Of a stretch of 64,000 nt of DNA, positions 1 to 12,854 are shown piece after piece. Location of the stretch: positions 248,001 through 312,000 of the forward strand of contig CAVNUY010000046.1 in the NCBI GenBank assembly GCA_963691655.1. The letters are read 5' to 3'. A program made the translations under genes and the position numbers. The DNA comes from Toxonevra muliebris. Its lineage: Eukaryota; Arthropoda; Insecta; Diptera; Pallopteridae. A model generated the notes under the pieces. That model did not search any database, was not told the DNA's origin, and saw only the letters and a program-made list of their open reading frames with translations. Position 1 is the stretch's first letter. Every line of letters begins with the position of its first letter.

Positions 1-1215
1 TTTCGAATTTTAATTCCGAATTTTAATTTCGAATTTCAATTTCGAATTTTAATTCCTAATTTTAATTTCGAATTTCAATTTCGAATTTTAATTTCGAATT
101 TTAATTTCGAATTTCAATTTCGAATTTTAATTTCGAATTTTAATTCCGAATTTTAATTTCGAATTTTAATTCCGAATTTTAATTCCGAATTTTAATTCCG
201 AATTTTAATTCCGAATTTTAATTTCGAATTTCAATTTCGAATTTTAATTTCGAATTTCAATTTCGAATTTTAATTTCGAATTTTAATTCCGAATTTTAAT
301 TCCGAATTTTAATTCCGAATTTTAATTTCGAATTTTAATTTCGAATTTCAATTTCGAATTTTAATTTCGAATTTTAATTTCGAATTTAAATTTCGAATTT
401 TAATTTCGAATTTCAATTTCGAATTTTGATTTCGAATTTTAGTTCCGAATTTTAATTTCGAATTTTAATTCCGAATTTTAATTTCGAATTTTAATTTCGA
501 ATTTTAATTTCGAATTTCAATTTCGAATTTTAATTCCGAATTTTAATTTCGAATTTTAATTCCGAATTTTAATTCCGAATTTTAATTTCGAATTTTAATT
601 TCGAATTTCAATTTCCAATTTTAATTCCGAATTTTAATTCCGAAATTAAAATTCGAATTTTAATTCCGAATTTTAATTTCGAATTTTAATTTCGAATTTT
701 AATTTAGAATTTTAATTCCGAATTTTAATTTCGAATTTTAATTCCGAATTTTAATTTCGAATTTTAATTTCGAATTTTAATTCCGAATTTTAATTTCGAA
801 TTTTAATTTCGAATTTTAATTTCGAATTTTAATTTCGAATTTTAATTTCGAATTTTAATTTCGAATTTTAATTTCGAATTTTAATTTCGAATTTTAATTT
901 CGAATTTTAATTTTGAATTTCAATTTCGAATTTTAATTCCGAATTTTAATTTCGAATTTTAATTTCGAATTTTAATTTCGAATTTTAATTTCGAATTTTA
1001 ATTCCGAATTTTAATTTCGAATTTTAATTCCGAATTTTAATTCCGAATTTTAATTTCGAATTTTAATTTCGAATTTTAATTTCGAATTTTAATTTCGAAT
1101 TTTAATTCCGAATTTTAATTCCAAATTTTAATTCCGAATTTTAATTCCGAATTTTAATTCCGAATTTTAATTTCGAATTTTAATTCCGAATTTTAATTCC
1201 GAATTTTAATTTCGA
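1..1215 (+). repeat. Segmental duplication A, copy 1 (offset 2,859 bp)
   Basis: Six landmarks here reappear exactly 2,859 bp downstream: the CTAATTTT unit (T at 57), the TTTAAATTT unit at 381, TTTTGATT at 428, the inverted unit at 641, the TAG unit at 706, the TTG unit at 915 and CCAAATTTT at 1,123. The offset is 220 units minus one base, explained by the 12-bp unit at 2,617. Similarity fades after about 1,215. The left end may lie before the window. Confidence 0.9.
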
Positions 1216-2291
1216 ATTTTAATTTCGAATTTCAATTTCGAATTTTAATTTCGAATTTCAATTCCGAATTTTAATTTCGAATTTTAATTTCGAATTTTAA
1301 TTTCGAATTTTAATTTCGAATTTTAATTTCGAATTTTAATTCCGAATTTTAATTCCGAATTTTAATTTCGAATTTTAATTCCGAATTTTAATTCCGAATT
1401 TTAATTTCGAATTTTAATTTCGAATTTCAATTTCGAATTTTAATTTCGAATTTTAATTCCGAATTTTAATTTCGAATTTTAATTCCGAATTTTAATTCCG
1501 AATTTTAATTCCGAATTTTAATTCCGAATTTTAATTCCGAATTTTAATTCCGAATTTTAATTTCGAATTTTAATTCCGAATTTTAATTCCGAATTTTAAT
1601 TTCGAATTTCAATTTCGAATTTTAATTTCGAATTTTAATTTCGAATTTTAATTTCGAATTTCAATTTCGAATTTTAATTTCGAATTCTAATTCCGAATTT
1701 TAATTTCGAATTTTAATTCCGAATTTTAATTCTGAATTTTAATTCCGAATTTTAATTTCGAATTTCAATTTCGAATTTCAATTTCGAATTTTAATTCCGA
1801 ATTTTAATTTCGAATTTTAATTTCGAATTTTAATTTCGAATTTTAATTCCGAATTTTAATTTCGAATTTCAATTTCGAATTTTAATTCCGAATTTTAATT
1901 TCGAATTTCAATTTCGAATTTTAATTTCGAATTTTAATTTCGAATTTCAATTTCGAATTTTAATTTAGAATTTTAATTCCGAATTTTAATTTCGAATTTT
2001 AATTCCGAATTTTAATTCCGAATTTTAATTCCGAATTTTAATTTCGAATTTTAATTTCGAATTTCAATTTCGAATTTTAATTTCGAATTTCAATTTCGAA
2101 TTTTAATTTCGAATTTTAATTTCGAATTTTAATTTCGAATTTCAATTTCGAATTTTAATTCCGAATTTTAATTTCGAATTTTAATTTCGAATTTTAATTC
2201 CGAATTTTAATTCCGAATTTTAATTCCGAATTTTAATTTCGAATTTTAATTTCGAATTTCAATTTCCAATTTTAATTTCGAGTTTTAATTC

Positions 2292-2590
2292 CGAAATTAA
2301 ATTTCGAATTTTAAATCCGAATTTTAATTTCGAATTTTAATTTCGAATTTCAATTTCGAATTTTAATTTCGAATTTCAATTTCGAATTTTAATTTCGAAT
2401 TTTAATTTCGAATTTTAATTTCGAATTTCAATTTCGAATTTTAATTCCGAATTTTAATTTCGAATTTTAATTTCGAATTTTAATTCCGAATTTTAATTCC
2501 GAATTTTAATTCCGAATTTTAATTTCGAATTTTAATTTCGAATTTCAATTTCCAATTTTAATTTCGAATTTTAATTCCGAAATTAAATTT
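2292..2590. repeat. Two partly inverted-like units, 286 bp apart
   Basis: Units starting at 2292 and 2578 read CGAAATTAAATTT, intermediate between the inverted unit and a normal unit. Each sits in the same CCAATTTT-flanked context and is followed by a TTTTAAATCC unit. The spacing is 22 whole units. They could be inverted units altered by one substitution (A to T at position 11) or products of patchy conversion between inverted and normal units. Confidence 0.75.
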
Positions 2591-2616
2591 CGAATTTTAA
2601 ATCCGAATTTTAATTT

Positions 2617-2628
2617 CGAATTTTAATT
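2617..2628 (+). repeat. 12-bp short unit
   Basis: The unit reads CGAATTTTAATT and meets the next CG directly, losing the pyrimidine at position 13. Unit phase falls from 4 to 3 (modulo 13) here and stays there. Confidence 0.9.
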
Positions 2629-2859
2629 CGAATTTTAATTCCGAAATTTAATTTCGAATTTCAATTTCGAATTTTAATTTCGAATTTTAATTCCGAATTT
2701 TAATTTCGAATTTTAATTCCGAATTTTAATTCCGAATTTTAATTCCGAATTTTAATTTCGAATTTTAATTTCGAATTTCAATTTCGAATTTTAATTCCGA
2801 ATTTTAATTTCGAATTTTAATTTCGAATTTCAATTTCGAATTTTAATTTCGAATTTCAA

Positions 2860-4075
2860 TTTCGAATTTTAATTCCGAATTTTAATTTCGAATTTCAATT
2901 TCGAATTTTAATTCCTAATTTTAATTTCGAATTTCAATTTCGAATTTTAATTTCGAATTTTAATTTCGAATTTCAATTTCGAATTTTAATTTCGAATTTT
3001 AATTCCGAATTTTAATTTCGAATTTTAATTCCGAATTTTAATTCCGAATTTTAATTCCGAATTTTAATTCCGAATTTTAATTTCGAATTTCAATTTCGAA
3101 TTTTAATTTCGAATTTCAATTTCGAATTTTAATTTCGAATTTTAATTCCGAATTTTAATTCCGAATTTTAATTCCGAATTTTAATTTCGAATTTTAATTT
3201 CGAATTTCAATTTCGAATTTTAATTTCGAATTTTAATTTCGAATTTAAATTTCGAATTTTAATTTCGAATTTCAATTTCGAATTTTGATTTCGAATTTTA
3301 GTTCCGAATTTTAATTTCGAATTTTAATTCCGAATTTTAATTTCGAATTTTAATTTCGAATTTTAATTTCGAATTTCAATTTCGAATTTTAATTCCGAAT
3401 TTTAATTTCGAATTTTAATTCCGAATTTTAATTCCGAATTTTAATTTCGAATTTTAATTTCGAATTTCAATTTCCAATTTTAATTTCGAATTTTAATTCC
3501 GAAATTAAAATTCGAATTTTAATTCCGAATTTTAATTTCGAATTTTAATTTCGAATTTTAATTTAGAATTTTAATTCCGAATTTTAATTTCGAATTTTAA
3601 TTCCGAATTTTAATTTCGAATTTTAATTTCGAATTTTAATTTCGAATTTTAATTTCGAATTTTAATTTCGAATTTTAATTTCGAATTTTAATTTCGAATT
3701 TTAATTTCGAATTTTAATTTCGAATTTTAATTTCGAATTTTAATTTCGAATTTTAATTTCGAATTTTAATTTTGAATTTCAATTTCGAATTTTAATTCCG
3801 AATTTTAATTTCGAATTTTAATTTCGAATTTTAATTTCGAATTTTAATTTCGAATTTTAATTCCGAATTTTAATTTCGAATTTTAATTCCGAATTTTAAT
3901 TCCGAATTTTAATTTCGAATTTTAATTTCGAATTTTAATTTCGAATTTTAATTTCGAATTTTAATTCCGAATTTTAATTCCAAATTTTAATTCCGAATTT
4001 TAATTCCGAATTTTAATTCCGAATTTTAATTTCGAATTTTAATTCCGAATTTTAATTCCGAATTTTAATTTCGAA
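2860..4075 (+). repeat. Segmental duplication A, copy 2
   Basis: This is the downstream partner of the block at the window start, with matching landmarks at 2,916, 3,240, 3,287, 3,500, 3,565, 3,774 and 3,982. Unit order between these landmarks, including the T/C choice at positions 8 and 13, agrees in the stretches I compared, so the copy is recent relative to the rest of domain I. Confidence 0.88.
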
Positions 4076-4747
4076 TTTTAATTTCGAATTTTAATTCCGA
4101 ATTTTAATTTCGAATTTTAATTCCGAATTTTAATTCCGAATTTCAATTCCGAATTTTAATTCCGAATTTTAATTTCGAATTTTAATTTCGAATTTCAATT
4201 CCGAATTTTAATTCCGAATTTTAATTCCGAATTTTAATTTCGAATTTTAATTTCGAATTTTAATTTCGAATTTTAATTTCGAATTTTAATTTCGAATTTC
4301 AATTTCGAATTTTAATTCCGAATTTTAATTTCGAATTTTAATTTCGAATTTTAATTCCGAATTTTAATTCCGAATTTTAATTCCGAATTTTAATTTCGAA
4401 TTTTAATTTCGAATTTCAATTTCCAATTTTAATTTCGAATTTTAATTCCGAAATTTAATTTCGAATTTTAATTTCGAATTTTAATTCCGAATTTTAATTT
4501 CGAATTTTAATTCCGAATTTTAATTTCGAATTTTAATATCGAATTTTAATTTCGAATTTTAATTTCGAATTTTAATTTCGAATTTCAATTTCGAATTTTA
4601 ATTTCGAATTTTAATTTCGAATTTTAATTTCGAATTTTAATTCCGAATTTTAATTCCGAATTTTAATTCCGAATTTTAATTTCGAATTTCAATTTCGAAT
4701 TTTATTTTCGAATTTTAATTCCGAATTTTAATTTCGAATTTTAATTT

Positions 4748-4759
4748 CGAATTTAATTC
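4748..4759 (+). repeat. 12-bp short unit
   Basis: CGAATTTAATTC: one T is missing from the TTTT tract. Phase shifts from 3 to 2. A single-base slippage deletion in a homopolymer is the simplest reading. Confidence 0.9.
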
Positions 4760-6462
4760 CGAATTTTAATTTCGAATTTTAATTCCGAATTTTAATTCCG
4801 AATTTTAATTCCGAATTTTAATTCCAAATTTTAATTCCGAATTTTAATTCCGAATTTTAATTCCGAATTTTAATTCCGAATTTTAATTTCGAATTTTAAT
4901 TCAGAATTTTAATTCCGAATTTTAATTCCTAATTTTAATTTCGAATTTTAATTCCGAATTTTAATTCCGAATTTTAATTCCTAATTTTAATTCCGAATTT
5001 TAATTTCGAATCTTAATTTCGAATTTCAATTTCGAATTTCAATTTCGAATTTTAATTCCGAATTTTAATTTCGAATTTTAATTTCGAATTTTAATTTCGA
5101 ATTTTAATTCCGAATTTTAATTTCGAATTTTAATTCCGAATTTTAATTTCGAATTTTAATTTCGAATTTTAATTCCGAATTTTAATTTCGAATTTCAATT
5201 TCGAATTTTAATTTCGAATTTTAATTCCGAATTTTAATTTCGAATTTTAATTTCGAATTTCAATTTCGAATTTTAATTTCGAATTTCAATTCCGAATTTT
5301 AATTTCGAATTTTAATTTCGAATTTTAATTTCGAATTTTAATTTCGAATTTTAATTCCGAATTTTAATTCCGAATTTTAATTTCGAATTTTAATTTCGAA
5401 TTTTAATTCCGAATTTTAATTTCGAATTTTAATTTCGAATTTCAATTTCGAATTTTAATTTCGAATTTTAATTCCGAATTTTAATTTCGAATTTTAATTC
5501 CGAATTTTAATTCCGAATTTTAATTCCGAATTTTAATTCCGAATTTTAATTCCGAATTTTAATTCCGAATTTTAATTTCGAATTTCAATTTCGAATTTCA
5601 AATTCGAATTTCAAATTCGAATTTTAATTTCGAATTTTAATTCCGAATTTTAATTCCGAATTTTAATTTCGAATTTCAATTTCGAATTTTAATTTCGAAG
5701 TTTAATTCCGAATTTTAATTCCGAATTTTAATTTCGAATTTTAATTTCGAATTTTAATTTCGAATTTTAATTTCGAATTTTAATTCCGAATTTTAATTTC
5801 GAATTTCAATTTCGAATTTTAATTCCGAATTTTAATTTCGAATTTCATTTTCGAATTTTAATTTCGAATTTTAATTCCGAATTTTAATTTCGAATTTTAA
5901 CTCCGAATTTTAATTCCGAATTTTAAATCCGAATTTTAATTCCGAATTTCAATTTCGAATTTCAATTTCGAATTTTAATTTCGAATTTTAATTCCGAATT
6001 TTAATTTCGAATTTTAATTTCGAATTTTAATTCCGAATTTTAATTCCGAATTTTAATTTCGAATTTCAATTTCGAACTTTAATTTCGAATTTCAATTCCG
6101 AATTTTAATTTCGAATTTTAATTTCGAATTTTAATTTCGAATTTTAATTTCAAATTTTAATTTCGAATTTTAATTTCGAATTTTAATTCCGAATTTTAAT
6201 TCCGAATTTTAATTTCGAATTTTAATTTCGAATTTTAATTCCGAATTTTAATTCCGAATTTTAATTCCGAATTTTAATTCCGAATTTTAATTTCGAATTT
6301 CAATTTCGAACTTTAATTTCGAATTTCAATTCCGAATTTTAATTTCGAATTTTAATTTCGAATTTTAATTTCGAATTTTAATTTCAAATTTTAATTTCGA
6401 ATTTTAATTTCGAATTTTAATTCCGAATTTTAATTCCGAATTTTAATTTCGAATTTTAATTT

Positions 6463-6474
6463 CGAATTTAATTC
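6463..6474 (+). repeat. 12-bp short unit
   Basis: CGAATTTAATTC, the same form as the unit at 4,748; phase goes from 2 to 1. It could be a copy of that event or an independent loss in the T tract. Confidence 0.9.
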
Positions 6475-8541
6475 CGAATTTTAATTTCGAATTTTAATTC
6501 CGAATTTTAATTCCGAATTTTAATTCCGAATTTTAATTTCGAATTTCAATTTCGAATTTCAATTTCGAATTTTAATTCCGAATTTTAATTTCGAATTTTA
6601 ATTTCGAATTTTAATTTCGAATTTTAATTCCGAATTTTAATTTCGAATTTCAATTTCGAATTTTAATTCCGAATTTTAATTTCGAATTTCAATTTCGAAT
6701 TTTAATTTCGAATTTTAATTTCGAATTTCAATTTCGAATTTTAATTTCGAATTTTAATTCCGAATTTTAATTTCGAATTTTAATTCCGAATTTTAATTCC
6801 GAATTTTAATTTCGAATTTTAATTTCGAATTTCAATTTCGAATTTTAATTTCGAATTTCAATTTCGAATTTTAATTTCGAATTTTAATTTCGAATTTTAA
6901 TTTCGAATTTCAATTTCGAATTTTAATTCCGAATTTTAATTTCGAATTTTAATTTCGAATTTTAATTCCGAATTTTAATTCCGAATTTTAATTCCGAATT
7001 TTAATTTCGAATTTTAATTTCGAATTTCAATTTCCAATTTTAATTTCGAATTTTAATTCCGAAATTAAAATTCGAATTTTAAATCCGAATTTTAATTTCG
7101 AATTTTAATTTCGAATTTTAATTCCGAAATTTAATTTCGAAATTTAATTTCGAATTTCAATTTCGAATTTTAATTTCGAATTTCAATTTCGAATTTTAAA
7201 TCCGAATTTTAATTTCGAATTTTAATTTCGAATTTTAATTCCGAAATTTAATTTCGAAATTTAATTTCGAATTTTAATTTCGAATTTTAATTTCGAATTT
7301 CAATTTCGAATTTTAATTCCGAATTTTAATTTCGAATTTTAATTTCGAATTTCAATTTCGAATTTTAATTTCGAATTTTAATTTCGAATTTTAATTTCGA
7401 ATTTCAATTTCGAATTTTAATTTCGAATTTTAATTCCGAATTTCAATTTCGAATTTTAATTCCGAATTTTAATTTCGAATTTTAATTTCGAATTTTAATT
7501 TCGAATTTCAATTTCGAATTTTAATTCCGAATTTTAATTTCGAATTTTAATTCCGAAATTTAATTTCGAATTTTAATTTCGAATTTGAATTTCGAATTTC
7601 AATTTCGAATTTTAATTTCGAATTTTAATTCCGAATTTTAATTCCGAATTTTAATTCCGAATTTTAATTCCGAATTTTAATTCCGAATTTTAATTTCGAA
7701 TTTTAATTTCGAATTTTAATTTCGAATTTTAATTTCGAATTTTAATTCCGAATTTTAATTCCAAATTTTAATTCCGAATTTTAATTCCGAATTTTAATTT
7801 CGAATTTTAATTTCGAATTTTAATTTCGAATTTTAATTTCGAATTTTAATTTCGAATTTCAATTTCGAATTTTAATTCCGAATTTTAATTTCGAATTTTA
7901 ATTTCGAATTTTAATTCCGAATTTTAATTCCGAATTTTAATTCCGAATTTTAATTCCAAATTTTAATTTCGAATTTTAATTTCGAATTTTAATTTCGAAT
8001 TTTAATTTCGAATTTTAATTCCGAATTTTAATTCCAAATTTTAATTCCGAATTTTAATTCCGAATTTTAATTTCGAATTTTAATTCCAAATTTTAATTTC
8101 GAATTTTAATTCCGAATTTAAATTCCGAATTTTAATTCCGAATTTTAATTCCGAATTTTAATTTCGAATTTTAATTTCGAAATTTAATTCCGAATTTTAA
8201 TTCCGAATTTTAATTCCGAATTTTAATTCCGAATTTTAATTCCGAATTTTAATTTCGAATTTTAATTTCGAATTTTAATTTCGAATTTTAATTTCGAATT
8301 TTAATTCCGAATTTTAATTCCAAATTTTAATTCCGAATTTTAATTCCGAATTTTAATTCCGAATTTTAATTTCGAATTTTAATTTCGAATTTTAATTCCG
8401 AATTTTAATTTCGAATTTTTATTTCGAATTTCAATTTCGAATTTTAATTCCGAATTTTAATTCCGAATTTTAATTCCGAATTTTAATTCCGAATTTTAAT
8501 TTCGAATTTTAATTTCGAATTTCAATTTCCAATTTTAATTT

Positions 8542-8553
8542 CGAATTTATTTC
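8542..8553 (+). repeat. 12-bp short unit beside an inverted unit
   Basis: CGAATTTATTTC stands directly before the inverted unit at 8,554. Phase goes from 1 to 0. The same odd unit stands in the same place at 9,438, 896 bp downstream (69 units minus one base), so the two are copies of one event. Confidence 0.9.
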
Positions 8554-9437
8554 CGAAATTAAAATTCGAATTTTAATTTCGAATTTTAATTTCGAATTTT
8601 AATTTCGAATTTTAATTTCGAATTTTAATTCCGAATTTTAATTCCAAATTTTAATTCCGAATTTTAATTCCGAATTTTAATTTCGAATTTTAATTTCGAA
8701 TTTCAATTTCGAATTTTAATTCCGAAATTAAAATTCGAATTTTAATTCCGAATTTTAATTTCGAATTTTAATTTCGAATTTTAATTCCGAAATTTAATTT
8801 CGAATTTTAATTTCGAATTTTAATTTCGAATTTCAATTTCGAATTTTAATTTCGAATTTTAATTTCGAATTTCAATTTCGAATTTTAATTCCGAATTTTA
8901 ATTTCGAATTTTAATTCCGAATTTTAATTCCGAATTTTAATTCCGAATTTTAATTTCGAATTTCAATTTCGAATTTCAAATTCGAATTTTAATTTCGAAT
9001 TTTAATTCCGAATTTTAATTCCGAATTTTAATTCCGAATTTTAATTTCGAATTTTAATTTCGAATTTTAATTTCGAATTTTAATTTCGAATTTTAATTCC
9101 GAATTTTAATTCCGAATTTTAATTCCGAATTTTAATTTCGAATTTTAATTTCGAATTTCAATTTCGAATTTTAATTTCGAATTTTAATTTCGAATTTTAA
9201 TTTCGAATTTCAATTTCGAATTTTAATTTCGAATTTTAATTCCGAATTTTAATTTCGAATTTTAATTCCGAATTTTATTTCCGAATTTTAATTTCGAATT
9301 TTAATTTCGAATTTTAATTTCGAATTTCAATTTCGAATTTTAATTCCGAATTTTAATTCCGAATTTTAATTCCGAATTTTAATTCCGAATTTTAATTTCG
9401 AATTTTAATTTCGAATTTCAATTTCCAATTTTAATTT

Positions 9438-9449
9438 CGAATTTATTTC
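9438..9449 (+). repeat. 12-bp short unit, copy of the one at 8,542
   Basis: CGAATTTATTTC directly precedes the inverted unit at 9,450; phase goes from 0 to 12. A second block of module I follows (TAG unit at 9,515, TTG unit at 9,685). Confidence 0.9.
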
Positions 9450-12400
9450 CGAAATTAAAATTCGAATTTTAATTCCGAATTTTAATTTCGAATTTTAATT
9501 TCGAATTTTAATTTAGAATTTTAATTCCGAATTTTAATTTCGAATTTTAATTCCGAATTTTAATTTCGAATTTTAATTCCGAATTTTAATTTCGAATTTT
9601 AATTTCGAATTTTAATTTCGAATTTTAATTTCGAATTTTAATTTCGAATTTTAATTTCGAATTTTAATTTCGAATTTTAATTTTGAATTTCAATTTCGAA
9701 TTTTAATTCCGAATTTTAATTTCGAATTTTAATTTCGAATTTTAATTTCGAATTTTAATTTCGAATTTTAATTTCGAATTTTAATTTCGAATTTTAATTT
9801 CGAATTTTAATTTCGAATTTTAATTTCGAATTTTAATTCCGAATTTTAATTTCGAATTTTAATTCCGAATTTTAATTCCGAATTTTAATTTCGAATTTTA
9901 ATTTCGAATTTTAATTTCGAATTTTAATTTCGAATTTTAATTCCGAATTTTAATTCCAAATTTTAATTCCGAATTTTAATTCCGAATTTTAATTTCGAAT
10001 TTTAATTTCGAATTTCAATTTCCAATTTTAATTTCGAATTTTAATTCCGAAATTAAAATTCGAATTTTAATTCCGAATTTTAATTTCGAATTTTAATTTC
10101 GAATTTTAATTCCGAAATTTAATTTTGAATTTTAATTTCGAATTTTAATTTCGAATTTCAATTCCGAATTTTAATTTCGAATTTTAATTCCGAATTTTAA
10201 TTCCGAATTTTAATTCCGAATTTTAATTCCGAATTTTAATTCCGAATTATAATTTCGAATTTTAATTCCGAATTTTAATTCCGAATTTTAATTCCGAATT
10301 TTAATTTCGAATTTTAATTTCGAATTTTAATTTCGAATTTCAATTTCGAATTTTAATTCCGAATTTTAATTCCGAATTTTAATTCCAAATTTTAATTCCG
10401 AATTTTAATTCCGAATTTTAATTTCGAATTTTAATTTCGAATTTCAATTTCGAATTTTAATTCCGAATTTTAATTTCGAATTTTAATTCCGAATTTTAAT
10501 TTCGAATTTTAATTTCGAATTTTAATTCCGAAATTTGATTTCGAATTTTAATTTCGAATTTCAATTTCGAATTTTAATTTCGAATTTTAATTCCGAATTT
10601 TAATTCCGAATTTTAATTTCGAATTTTAATTCCGAATTTTAATTCCGAATTTTAATTCCGAATTTTAATTTCGAATTTTAATTTCGAATTTTAATTTCGA
10701 ATTTTAATTTCGAATTTTAATTCCGAATTTTAATTCCAAATTTTAATTCCGAATTTTAATTCCGAATTTTAATTTCGAATTTTAATTTCGAATTTCAATT
10801 TCGAATTTTAATTCCGAAATTAAAATTCGAATTTTAATTCCGAATTTTAATTTCGAATTTTAATTTCGAATTTTAATTTCGAATTTTAATTTCGAATTTT
10901 AATTCCGAATTTTAATTCCAAATTTTAATTCCGAATTTTAATTCCGAATTTTAATTTCGAATTTTAATTTCGAATTTTAATTTCGAATTTTAATTCCGAA
11001 TTTTAATTCCAAATTTTAATTCCGAAATTTAATTTCGAATTTTAATTTCGAATTTTAATTTCGAATTTCAATTTCGAATTTTAATTCCGAATTTTAATTC
11101 CGAATTTTAATTCCGAATTTTAATTCCGAATTTTAATTCCGAATTTTAATTTCGAATTTCAATTTCGAATTTCAAATTCGAATTTTAATTTCGAATTTTA
11201 ATTCCGAATTTTAATTTCGAATTTTAATTCCGAATTTTAATTCCGAATTTTAATTCCGAATTTTAATTCCGAATTTTAATTTCGAATTTTAATTCCGAAT
11301 TTTAATTTCGAATTTCAATTTCGAATTTTAATTTCGAATTTTAATTCCGAATTTTAATTTCGAATTTTAATTCCGAATTTTAATTTCGAATTTTAATTTC
11401 GAATTTTAATTTCGAATTTTAATTTCGAATTTTAATTTCGAATTTTAATTTCGAATTTTAATTTCGAATTTTAATTCCGAATTTTAATTTCGAATTTTAA
11501 TTCCGAATTTTAATTCCGAATTTTAATTTCGAATTTCAATTTCGAATTTCAATTTCGAATTTTATTTTCGAATTTTAATTCCGAATTTTAATTTCGAATT
11601 TTAATTTCGAATTTTAATTCCGAATTTTAATTTCGAATTTCAATTTCGAATTTTAATTTCGAATTTTAATTTCGAATTTTAATTCCGAATTTTAATTTCG
11701 AATTTTAATTCCGAATTTTAATTCCGAATTTTAATTTCGAATTTCAATTTCGAATTTCAATTTCGAATTTTAATTCCGAATTTTAATTTCGAATTTTAAT
11801 TCCGAATTTTAATTTCGAATTTTAATTTCGAATTTCAATTTCGAATTTTAATTTCGAATTTTAATTTCGAATTTCAATTTTGAATTTTAATTCCGAATTT
11901 TAATTCCGAATTTTAATTCCGAATTTTAATTCCGAATTTTAATTCCGAATTTTAATTCCGAATTTTAATTTCGAATTTTAATTCCGAATTTTAATTTCGA
12001 ATTTCAATTTCGAATTTTAATTTCGAATTTTAATTCCGAATTTTAATTTCGAATTTTAATTCCGAATTTTAATTTCGAATTTTAATTTCGAATTTTAATT
12101 TCGAATTTTAATTTCGAATTTTAATTTCGAATTTTAATTTCGAATTTTAATTTCGAATTTTAATTCCGAATTTTAATTTCGAATTTTAATTCCGAATTTT
12201 AATTCCGAATTTTAATTTCGAATTTCAATTTCGAATTTCAATTTCGAATTTTATTTTCGAATTTTAATTTCGAATTTTAATTCCGAATTTTAATTTCGAA
12301 TTTTAATTCCGAATTTTAATTCCGAATTTTAATTCCGAATTTTAATTTCGAATTTTAATTCCGAATTTTAATTCCGAATTTTAATTCCGAATTTTAATTT

Positions 12401-12842
12401 CGAATTTTAATTCCGAATTTTAATTCCGAATTTTAATTCCGAATTTTAATTCCGAATTTTAATTCCAAATTTTAATTCCGAATTTTAATTCCGAATTTTA
12501 ATTTCGAATTTCAATTTCGAATTTCAATTTCGAATTTTAATTCCGAAATTAAAATTCGAATTTTAATTCCGAATTTTTATTTCGAATTTTAATTTCGAAT
12601 TTTAATTCCGAAATTTAATTTCGAATTTTAATTTCGAATTTTAATTTCGAATTTCAATTTCGAATTTTAATTTCGAATTTTAATTTCGAATTTCAATTTC
12701 GAATTTTAATTCCGAATTTTAATTCCGAATTTTAATTCCGAATTTTAATTCCGAATTTTAATTTCGAATTTCAATTTCGAATTTCAAATTCGAATTTTAA
12801 TTTCGAATTTTAATTCCGAATTTTAATTTCGAATTTTAATTC

Positions 12843-12854
12843 CGAATTTAATTT
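12843..12854 (+). repeat. 12-bp short unit
   Basis: CGAATTTAATTT, one T short in the T tract; phase goes from 12 to 11. Confidence 0.9.

Noticed and set aside
1682..1687. Single EcoRI-type GAATTC as a possible junction
   Set aside because: It is one T to C change at position 7 of an ordinary unit, with no change of phase or flanks.
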